A DNA stretch of 64,000 bases from Copromyces sp. CBS 386.78 (lineage: Eukaryota > Ascomycota > Sordariomycetes > Sordariales > Sordariaceae): positions 124,001 through 188,000 of the forward strand of contig MU839111.1 in NCBI GenBank assembly GCA_030685235.1. Reading direction: 5' to 3'. Position numbers and translations under genes: made by a program. Shown here piece by piece: positions 48,324 through 57,715 of this stretch. The notes beneath the pieces are model-generated. The model saw only the letters and a list, made by a program, of their open reading frames with translations, was not told where the DNA came from and made no database searches. How positions within the stretch are numbered: the first letter of the stretch is position 1; every line of letters starts with the position of its first letter.

Positions 48324-48330
48324 TGACTCA
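48324..48330. promoter_or_regulatory. TGACTCA, candidate CPC1 (Gcn4-type) site
   Basis: Exact palindromic TGACTCA about 700 bases upstream of the arg-5 ATG. Neurospora amino-acid genes are controlled by CPC1 through this motif, so a link to arg-5 is plausible. The distance is long and a chance match is possible. A weaker TGAGTAA lies at 47956-47962. Confidence 0.3.
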
Positions 48331-48549
48331 ATTCATTCTCAGGTCAGGGTTAGGAGGAGCTCAGCCTTGCCCTCCAAGCCTCCCACAGACGTGGCTGAGC
48401 CACAACTGCCAGGCTGCCAGTCATCACCCACCTGGTAGCCCACCTGCGACAGCCCGCCAACAGCCCGACAAAAGCCCATAGGCGACCCCACCCAAACCCC
48501 CCAAAGCTTTCACTCGTGCACAGATCACCTCTCCTCTGGTCCTGAAGGG

Positions 48550-48556
48550 TATAAAA
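48550..48556 (+). promoter_or_regulatory. TATA box of the U6 gene
   Basis: TATAAAA starts 58 bases before the first U6 nucleotide. A T7 tract (48597-48603) lies between it and the start, similar in arrangement to the T-tract in the yeast SNR6 promoter, though the TATA spacing is nearly double the usual -30. Confidence 0.55.
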
Positions 48557-48607
48557 CCCCGTCCACCCGACGCCCTTTTTGCTCTTCTTTTCCTTCTTTT
48601 TTTCCTC

Positions 48608-48707
48608 GCCCTTCGGGGCAATTTGGTCAATTTGAAACGATACAGAGAAGATTAGCATGGCCCCTGCACTAAGGATGACACGCTACTCAAAGAGACGCTA
48701 CCAATTT
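48608..48707 (+). ncRNA. U6: U6 spliceosomal RNA
   Basis: The RNA begins with the 5' stem-loop GCCCTTCGGGGC, followed by ATTTGGTCAATTTGAAACGA, the invariant ACAGAGA box (in GATACAGAGAAGATTAGC) and the ATGGCCCCTGC segment that pairs with U4. AAGGATGACACG forms the internal stem-loop region. A Pol III poly-T run follows at once. The block from ACAGAGA to GGATGACAC is nearly identical to fission yeast and human U6. One extra base is seen between CCCCTGC and AAGGATGA (CCCCTGCACTAAGGATGA). The 3' end is placed within the T run. No intron is present, unlike in S. pombe U6. Confidence 0.95.
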
Positions 48708-48722
48708 TTTTTTTTTTTTTTT
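48705..48722 (+). terminator. U6 poly-T terminator (T18)
   Basis: An uninterrupted run of 18 T directly after CTACCAA at the U6 3' end. Confidence 0.9.
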
Positions 48723-49250
48723 CACACTGATCTCAGCCTGAGTGGTTGGGACATTGGGAAGAAATATGTTTTTGTTGATCGTTGGTTGGTGAGGGTGTGA
48801 GGGTCTGTCAACTTGTGATGCGAAGAGGTGGTTCCCGTGGTGGTGTGTTGTCGCGCTGCACAGCTTGTTGTCTGCACACTTTGCTCCCTCCTCCCTCACT
48901 CACCGCTGGAGATTTCAACCACGCATTCGGATTTTGAACATAAAATCAATTTATCTCACCCACCCACTGCACCCGACACCCAACTACTAATCCAACTTTG
49001 CCTTCCCGAGCTTCCCAATGTTATCCGAAGCTAGTATTACTTTACTTCTGCGTATTGATCATTAATCATCAACCACCCGCACCGAGCCACCCATTCCGTT
49101 TGTTTCACTTGTTACTGACCCATTTCCCCATATTATATACCTTGTTCCCTCCAAGTTGACTTACGAACTCACAACTGCCTCCTATCCATCATCATCGTCA
49201 TCATCGACATCTGTCAATGTCCCTGTCTATCATGACCACCACCTCGTCCA
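48723..49250. other. intergenic between U6 and the Zn2Cys6 gene
   Basis: About 530 bases, holding the transcription factor's 3' flank. Nothing else was recognised. Confidence 0.5.
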
Positions 49251-49288
49251 TCACCTCCTTCCATTCTGATCACCTCCTTCCATTCTGA
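49251..49288. repeat. 19-bp perfect tandem duplication at a stop codon
   Basis: Units 49251-49269 and 49270-49288 are identical (TCACCTCCTTCCATTCTGA). On the minus strand the junction creates the TGA stop of the adjoining transcription factor, and the second unit repeats the same ending in another frame. Confidence 0.9.
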
Positions 49289-52200
49289 TCACCTCCACGC
49301 CTTCCTCCTCCGCCATCATCATTGTTTCCTCTGCCGTTGCTATTACCGTTGCTGCCTGACCCATTCCCATTTCCATTCCCACTACCTTCACCGCCCGTAA
49401 TAAAGCTCTCGTCAAACAAACCACACCAAGCATACGCGTCGATACTAGATAGTGACTCCATCATATTGCTATCCCCGATAGCGTCGAGACCCAACACATC
49501 CGGCAGGTTTTGGAGATTGATCTCGTCGCACTCAAACATAAAATCGGGCGTAAATGCCGAGTAAAGGCCTGTTGAAAACGTGTTTTGGTTGAAGGGATCG
49601 ACTACACCCAGTCCAGGGTTGGGGCTGGGTCGTGACGTTAGTTGATGATAGTAGTTATTGTGAGTGTTGTCGTTGCTGCTGCTGCTGCTACTGCTGTTGT
49701 TGTTGTTGTTGGTATTGTTGTGGTTGCCGTTGCCGTATGAGCTGTGGTGTTGCTGTTGCTGTTGGTAAGGATTCTGGTTTTGGTTCTGGTAGGAAGGCGA
49801 GCCGTTATGACCACCGTGCCCGTGATGTTGCTGTTGTTGATGGTTATTGTGATGTTGATTCTGATTCTGATGGCGCATCCCTCCCGGATCTGTCAAGGTT
49901 CCCGATGAAGGAGACAATAGGGCGGTATCGAATGGGGTGTTGCTTGAATGTTGTGTTGATGGAGTGTTCATGTATGAGTGACGATGAGGCGGAGGTGCGA
50001 GCGGTGGCAAGGCTGGACTGAGACTCTTACCATAGGCGTTGAAGTTCGATTCGCTTATGGTTGGACTGTCTGATCTCACAGTCATGTCATCTGAGCCTGG
50101 TGTTTCGTACTTGAGAGATGTTCCCCTGCTTAGAGTGGAAGTGGAACGCCTATCGCGAAGGTGATTGAACGAAGATGAACGGCCCTGATACCTTACTGCC
50201 GAAACGTTGGGCTGCGGATACGGCGGAGGATGGAACATCACCGTTGGCGTGTCCTGCCGGATCGGATCATAGATCATGTTTCCTGGTGGCGTCGCGGCCG
50301 TGGTAGGTTGCGGTGGAGGCGGGAGAGGGGGAGCGGCTGGTGGCATAGAAGGATTTGACATGGAAGGATTAGACGTGTTAGTATATAATATCCTCAAGTT
50401 CGCGCTGGGCGAGTTTGTCGTGCCGGGCGTGTTCGTATACAGTCTCGTCAGGTTAGAGTTGGGCGAGTTCGTCGTACCAGTAAGCGAAAAGGCGATAGGC
50501 GGCACACCTGGCGAAGGTGGAATGGGATTCTCAAATTGCATCAGTCGCTGAACTGAAGCCTGACGGGACCGAGCAAGCACACGCTCGAGCTCCCCCGGTG
50601 CAAACGTCTCACAGTCATCAATGCCCTGTGACCTCTGCTCCATGGCGTTGATGATGTACCCGACTCCTGCCCAGTACTGTTCGACGCGCGAAAGTGCTTG
50701 AGAACAGCGCGCGTAATTCGCGGCCGCGGCCGAAGTGAGTAGGGAGTGTCGCGGCCGATTATCGGTCGGTACGCCCAGACGTCCACCGTGTGTTCTTGAG
50801 TTGGGAGTACTCTTACTGCTCGGTCCTGGTGATGGCTCCCGTGATGGTGGGCTTGAAGCACTCAATGCAGACTCTTTGAGGAAGGCGCATCCGGCGATGA
50901 AGATGGGCTGAGAAGTGAAAGGATTGCCAATGTAGCTCTGATGATCGATGAGTTCGGCAAAAGCAACAATATCCGCAATGGTCTTTGCGCTCGACCTGGC
51001 CAGCTCACGACTGTTGGACAGCAGCTGAATGTTGGTGAGTTTACCGAATGGCGTGAGCAGTGCTGGTTCGTGGAGGATAATGATCATGGCATGGAACCAG
51101 AAATGAAGCAGTATGAAGATGGTTCCCTGGCCAGCCTCGACGTAGTGCTTGAAGTTTTGGGTATTAAATACCAACCGCTCGTGCTGCTTCGAGTAGATAA
51201 TCGTCAAGTCGCTCTCCATTTGCCGTAGCTTCTTCATGCTCTCCTCCGTGAGATCATTCGCATCCCTGATGTTGTTGAGTACATCTGACGCCCGGCCGTA
51301 AAGGTGGATTATCTTGACGCAAGCCGGGAAGGGATCCGGCCATCCCTCTTGGTCGAGAGTCGGTTCGGGAATCTCCAAATCCATATCATCATCTCGCAAA
51401 GTGACCGGCCTGCCTGTGCCGGATGAGATGATTCTGTCCAGCATGAAGACCGCCCAGAACGTGTCGATGCGTGCCTGCTCCACTTCCTTTTGCTCTTCCG
51501 GGCTGATTGTTTCCTCCTCTTCTTGATTGTCCGTGGGCGAGTTCCCATCATCGCTGTATTTGTTTAGCCACCTCCGGGTGTACCACGGATCACGGGACCC
51601 CTGATATTTGACACCCTCCTTCTTCTGAAGACCTAGGTCAAGAGCCATGCGGATAGCAGCGCCCAGATACATCCAAAGTGCACTATCTTGGTTTGCGCCG
51701 AAAGCCTCGTATGCCATGAGCAGGTGGGCCTGAACAGCCGCGACTGACGGACAGGACCATGTGTCGACAGTGGCATTTTTGACTCGTTGAGCAAAAACAT
51801 CACCATACTCGGATTTGGGCACTCTGGTACCCTCCTGCTCACTGGTGAAGGTAGGCAGCTCGGAGAATCGGGCAGCCAGCGCACATATGGCATCGACCAG
51901 GATGGGCTCCACCTGCTTCGCCTCGAGCTGACGCATGAAGCGTTCCTCCTTCAAGAAGGGATAATTGCAACCCAGACGAACAAAGAAGGTCTTGACCAAG
52001 ACTTTGATGATTTCGGGTACCGGCTTAGAGTCGTCGGTGGAGTACACTGGCATGTCTTCCAGGGTAGGAATGTCCTTGAGCGTTTCCTGGATCGTCCTGG
52101 GCTGTATGTGATGTGATGGCGTCGGTGTTGTTGCGACTGACGAGCCGGGTCTCATGAACCGTGGGTCCCTATGCGAGGGTTCTTTGGGCAGGTTTTGTTT

Positions 52201-53063
52201 GAACCCAGGGACGATCGCCGTGGGGCCGAAATAGCGGAAATACGGTATACGGTCTCTTCTCCGTACATGATGGCTGTGATGCAGTGTCGGTGATCGACGG
52301 CCGTTGGAGTTGGACTGTCTCGCCGTCCTTGTAGAGCTGGGTGACCTTGAATCTTGACCCCAATCATGACTAGGTCCCCGCCGCCGGGTGCCTGAGTAAT
52401 TGTGGTTTGGGATCGAATCACGCCTCATGGAAGCATCTCCATCAACAACGGCAAAGCCGGCCGTTTTGCTCGCTGGGGCCGTCTTGCTCTTCCATTGCGG
52501 GTGGTCATCATCTTCCTCGGACCCCTCGTAGTCGGAATGCTCATCATCATCCGCCTCCCTTTTTACCCCAGCAACGTTGTGATGACCGCTTTTCGTCATT
52601 TCTGTCACGCCGTTGGCTCGGCTGTCCTCCTTCTTTCGTTCAACCAGATCGTTATAACCTTGACACTGATGACCGTTCTTGGTGCAGGTCGAACAGACCG
52701 GTTTCTCACCGGCACATCGGGTCTTCCTCTTGCGACATGTCAAGCATCTGTTGAGGTAATTTGGTTTAGACAAAGCCCAGATATGGTCACGCAATCTTTC
52801 TCTTGCTCATCTCCATACAGCCGGTTCCTCCTTGGTTTCTCGGGCAGCGGGCTTAATAGAGGAGTATTCTCGGCCACGTGGGCTACAACGTTGGATGAAA
52901 GCATACATTATAAGACTGATATGGTGTGATGGGGATATAAAAAGGGGGATACGTACGCTGCATTGATTCTCCGCCTCTTGGAAGGAGGTTGGCCTTGATT
53001 GTTTACAAAGCGAATCTGCTTGGGAGGCGGCAGGGGTGCGGTTATCAGGGTCATTTCGGGCAT
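49270..53063 (-). CDS. Zn2Cys6 fungal transcription factor, 2 exons
   Basis: Model: complement(join(49270..52747, 52957..53063)), 1194 aa. Exon 1 is short. It starts at the ATG at 53063 (a second in-frame ATG lies three codons on), reads MPEMTLITAPLPPPKQIRFV and a basic SKRRR, and ends at a GTACGT donor. The acceptor is CTCAACAG and the join gives INAACLTCRKRK. The zinc cluster is C37-x2-C40-x6-C47-x6-C54-x2-C57-x6-C64, the DNA-binding binuclear cluster of Gal4-type factors. A fungal-specific transcription factor domain spans about 260-560 (for example VDAICALAARFSELP, LWMYLGAAIRMALDLGLQ, VFMLDRIISSGTGRP). The C-terminal 350 residues are Pro-, Asn-, Gln-, His- and Ser-rich, with a run of Ser/Asn codons, probably an activation region. 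Target genes are not predictable. Starting inside the second exon would cut off the basic linker. Confidence 0.88.
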
Positions 53064-55442
53064 TATTATCTTTGTAGCAAACCCATGATGGTTTGCCAGA
53101 TAACTTGTAGACTAGTTTTCAGTCCCGTTCCAGTCCAGGAAGCGTTGTTGGGATGGAGAAGGGATGTTGGTCTTGAGTGGTGACGCTTGGCAAACCTCCA
53201 AGATGGCGGGGAAGGCTATGTGTGAGCTGATAACGGAAGCTACTCTTGGCAGCTGGAGAAACAAGCAAAGTATGGGTTTGAGCGGTACGCGGGTTGTTGG
53301 TAGTCCGGCGTGGCCAAATTGCCTAGATAAGATTTTCCTATGATATCCGAGCTTCCGCCCAATGATTGATGAGCCTCCAAACTTTGGAAGTTTTTGTTCT
53401 CTCTCTCTCTCTCTTTTGTGTGTTGGCTTGCCGTGTCGTTGCAAGAAACGAGCAGAGACGCGCTTAACAGACGTGCAATAGCATAACTACCTATGCATTG
53501 GTCATGCCGTTGAAAGGATCCGAGCTGACTTGAGGGCAACGATCATTTTCGGGATTCGGAAAAGGGTTGTAGAAGAATGACGGTCAAGATGGGTTGGGAA
53601 TCGTAGTCAGGTGGTGTGCAAGCACCGGTACGTCAGAGACCCCCCCTCGTTCTAGACTGGCAGGACTGGCCAAAAGGAGAGGTGGGAAAGTATGGGGTAA
53701 TACTGAGGCGATGATTCTAAGGGTTAATTCTGCATGCCGATCTCGAAGACAACCTGGAGGCTGCGCAAGCACAGGATTTCGTTCTTTGCCAGGCTTGCTG
53801 AGGCTTGGTCCCTGACGTCGTATCAGACTCGACCCGGGCATCACCAAAACACAGGATCAAACATGAAAGGGGAAGTACCTGGGTGGCGCGTGCTTGTGTG
53901 CTCGGAGGCGATGGCTGGATTGACAAAGAATGGAAAGAAGTGTTGTGGTTGGATTTGGGGATCCGGTATGGAAACGAGGTGGAGGAAAGAGATGGCACGA
54001 TGACCTGAAAGGTGGATCGCAACAAGCAGATCCCTCGTCCGAAGCGCGAACCGAAGATCTGCTGCGGTGGTGACCCCGGGCAAATGTTTGGTGTCTGGTG
54101 TCTGAGACGGAATGAGACCGGAGAAGCAGAGAAAGAAGGAACAGGAACAGGAACAACCTCAAGACAAGCGCCTCGGAGAAAAATAAAATAAAATAAAAAT
54201 AACACAAAGAGGGAAGGAATAGGGCAGGTTGGAGGCAAAAGCGGGCGAGATTGGGAGACGCACGCTTCGTTCCATTCGTGTTGACAGGGCTGGGCTAGAA
54301 CACTTTTTGTGAGGTGTGCAGGCTGTGTCCCCAACTTCCCCCATCACCGTGCCCCATTCCACTTGTGGTCTGGTTTCTAGCGAACGGGAGACGGGCAACG
54401 GGGAAAGTGAAAGGACGTGCCGGCGGCGGCTTTTACACGTGTAGCGTGGTAGAAAGTATGACCTTGAGAGACAGGCCGAAGCAGAAGCAGCCAACCACGG
54501 GCGGCGGCCACGATGCTTCACTATCGGATGCCGATGTCGCGAAATATCGTGAAGCCCCTCAGCGAATCGCGTCCCCTACACGAATCGGCGCCGGCGTCGT
54601 GATTGGGGATAAGGAAATGCAGTGTGAAAGAGAAATGTGATGTGTACAATCATTATGTATGGTGTCGATTCCGGACTCCGATCAGGTGCAGCTACCACCC
54701 ATCTCTAACGGTAGGATGACCCGTGCTGCTTGGTGGTGATGGGTGACGGGATGCAGTGGTTCACGGTGATGCCGTCGGTTGGACTCCACTTTGGGGAGAT
54801 TTTTATCCGAGGTGTCCATGTCGGGAGGCAGATGAGTACACAACTCAGCTCCTCATGTTGAGGTCCGAAGATGGAATTGGACAAGCACGAGAACTGAAGA
54901 CAGGAAAATCAAAGCAAACAGGAAACCCTGATCGCGGGTTCATGGCACCTTCCAAAGTTCATCATGTGCATTTCGTGGCATCGACTCCACTGTCATTCAG
55001 GGAGTGTTCCTTCCGTTCCCGCTGGAGCCCATGGCAGCGATCCCCAGGCACCGAAAACAGTATCATTGCAAGTCTAGATTTCTCCATGCGAGCCAAGTAT
55101 CGGGTAGATAAGATAGCATCATTGTCCTCGCTACCTAGAGGTAGAGGCAGGTTTCGACGAGGCCTCTTACCCCGCTTCTGTTCTCCCCAACTTCTCACAT
55201 CTTTGACCGGAGCTTGGACCCCCTTGTGTAACCTCAATAAAGCGAGGGCTCAACCGTCACCGAAAGGCAGCTAGCTACACCTGCAGCTTGTAATTTATAT
55301 CCGAACCACGACGCGAGTTTTCTCCGAATCACAAACTATTCTAACCATCCGTCTTCAGCTCACCAAGGCAGAAACAGCCGTGTAATAGTTTCGCACCATA
55401 TCGAGTCTTTGGGACATCTCAAACTCCAACATGTTCACATCT
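53064..55442. other. intergenic between the two Zn2Cys6 genes, 2.4 kb
   Basis: Promoter and leader of the left factor plus the 3' region of the right one. A CT dinucleotide tract lies at about 53399-53414. Open frames around 53717-54521 show no family features. Positions 55355-55447 hold a coding-like tail discussed as a finding. Confidence 0.5.
53066..53086 (-). promoter_or_regulatory. six-codon upstream reading frame before the Zn2Cys6 start
   Basis: ATG at 53086 encodes MGLLQR and stops with TAA two bases before the main ATG. It could lower translation by forcing reinitiation. It matters only if the transcript starts upstream of it, which cannot be seen. Confidence 0.3.
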
Positions 55443-57715
55443 TCATCCAAAAACAACACTGACGCCCATCTCCCTACTAACCTGCCTCCACAAATCCCCT
55501 CCCGTTTCCATTTCCTCTTTTCCCTCTGTTGATGACTTTTCCACCCCAGCCCCAGCCTCATCCGCCCTCCTCCAAACCTCCCGAACAATTTCCCACGCCC
55601 GCTCAATATTCCTCATCCCCTGCCTCTTCCTAACCTTCTCAAAAGCTTGCTCCGCCAAATCGCGATCTTCCGCGTCCACAGCCTCGCACGCCGCCACGAA
55701 CAGCGGCCAAAGCAATGCACCCATGGGCCCCTCATGTTTGACTGTCGCCGCGCAATGCAACAAAGAGCGGTGGGTGTGCTCTTGCACGGCCCTGTGACTG
55801 CGCGAATAGCACTGTACGCTCCTGTACAAGTAGACGAAGGCGGAGTGGCGGTAGGCGAGGGCGTTGTGCCAGATGGAATGAAGACGACTGCGTTCGGCCA
55901 TGGTGGGGGACATGACATCAACTGGCTGGTTGCGGCTCTCGCTGATTTCTCCGTGTTCATCTGGGACGAGCCCGGGTGGAAGCTGGGGTTGCCAGCGCGA
56001 TAGCGCGGCTTCGATGGCTTGCGTGGTCGATTCGAGTTCGGTGCGCAAGACGGCGATTTTGGACGCTGAGGCGTTGCTCCAGGTGGCGGCTTGGAGGTCC
56101 GTTTTCAGGGTGACCAGGCCGGAGAGGCGGTGAATAATGGGCCAAAGTGTGGTGGCCATGCCGAGGAGGGTGTCGACGTTGGATAAGGGTGAGGCGATGG
56201 GGGCGCCGAGAGGGGGGAAGGGCATGAGGCAGCCGGCGGTGGGAGCAGCGGAGAGGGGGGCGCGGCCGTTGGAGAGGGCGGCTATTACGTCGTAGAAACG
56301 GAAGGCCTGTGCGATTTGTTGGTGTTTAGTCTCAAAGTAAAGATGACACGAGAGAGTTGTGTATGTGCGTACCCGTTCGAGAAAGATGCTGGTTGAGTCT
56401 GATGGTTCGGGGTTGGTGCACATTATGGTGAGTGCCCCTTTGAGGTGACCGTCTACAAGATTCGACCGTCCTCTTTGAACGAGCTGTGGTGAACCGAGTT
56501 AGTACTCGAGCTTCTTCAAGGCTGGCCCTGTCTGCAGGAAACTTACTACTTCATAATAGATAAGCAGCATGATAGTCGCCAGAATTTCATTCCGGTTGGA
56601 CTTGGCACTCTGCTCTATTAGACGTCCCAGACCCTGGATGGCCCGGTTATGGAAGAACAGAGAACGCTCATCGTTTTGGACACCTCGATATTCCAAATGA
56701 GCACTGGCCAGAGCGAAGATGGCGTTGAGCACAGGCGAGCTCTGCCGTGTCAATGGCAGCACCAACTGTTGGAAGGGGTTCCCGCTCTCCTCACGAAAGA
56801 CGATTAGGTGGGAAATAATGTTGCAGAAATGATCCACGAGAGCTCGTCGGTTGGGGCGGTCCGTAAACTCTGAGAATGCCGGCGAGTGGAATTCGAATAG
56901 TGGCGATGTTACCGGACATGGTGCTATCATGGCCAGGTCTGGATAGTAAGACGTTGGCCGTGATACTGTCGAAACTGCTGTTTGGTTTGTCCATGGCTCT
57001 GCCACGTATCCATCGCCATCTTCAGCATCCTCGGCCAACTCTTGGACGTGACCCAAGTCCGGCAGAGTAAAGAGTGACTCGGAGGGAGAGACCAGAGGGT
57101 AACTCGGTGTCGGTGAAGGTGCGTTCCAAGAGCTGGTGCCATGGTGGAGGTCTGGTGTTGGCGGAAACTGGTAGTCCACCTCTGAAGATTCCGGAGGGCT
57201 CACGCTATCGCTGTCGTAGCCAAAATCCGACATTCTCCGGGAAAGAGAGAGCCCACGGCCATCATTGTTGGATGTGGTTGATGTCGCCAGGCTGGCCTTT
57301 CGACGCCTTCGGGGCCGCACAGCCTCATAGACACAGGTCGCCCCGTGCTCGACGCAGCGTGAGCATTGTGGGCGTCCCTCATCACACTTTTTCTTCTGTG
57401 TTGTTGAACGCTTTGGTCAGAGAACAGATGCTGCAAAAGGGGAAAGGCACCCGGCACTCAACCAACCTTTTCTTTGCTTTTCCAGAGGTCAGCTACTTTT
57501 TATTCGGGACAGCAATCTCACGAACAACCGAGAGGGGTACAAGGAACAACGTACCAAAAGGTGCAGCCTAGGGCAGGTTGGTTCCAAGTTAACGGGAGAA
57601 CTAGGGCCGAGGAGTGCATTCCGGGTGGATACTTACCGGCTCTTGATCGTCTCTTTGGCTCCTTTGGAGGAGCCAGTCGTGTATAAAGAAGCATTTTTAC
57701 ACCTGCGGGATCCAT
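55443..57715 (-). CDS. Zn2Cys6 transcription factor, Acr-2/Uga3-like, 6 exons with two microexons
   Basis: Model: complement(join(55443..56306, 56373..56483, 56547..57395, 57467..57476, 57555..57567, 57637..57715)), 641 aa. The zinc cluster is assembled from four exons, two of them only 13 and 10 nt, giving [19 protein letters not shown] and then [10 protein letters not shown]. Cysteines fall at 28, 31, 38, 45, 48 and 55 with regular C-x2-C-x6-C-x6-C-x2-C-x6-C spacing. Each flanking intron is about 66-78 nt with GT-AG ends and CTGAC- or TAAC-like branch sites, which supports the model. A basic [11 protein letters not shown] precedes the cluster. The rest (about 150-640) is the helical fungal-specific domain of the Uga3/Acr-2 type, with [34 protein letters not shown] and [18 protein letters not shown]. 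Start choice: an in-frame ATG 33 codons upstream (57814) is also possible. Regulatory target unknown; Acr-2 homologues affect drug sensitivity. Confidence 0.8.

Larger units (their letters stand above)
47618..48607. other. shared promoter region of arg-5 and U6
   Basis: 990 bases between the divergent arg-5 and U6 genes. An AAC trinucleotide tract (about 47819-47849) lies in the presumed arg-5 5' leader. The only ATG on the arg-5 strand near the leader (47955) opens a two-codon frame. Confidence 0.5.
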
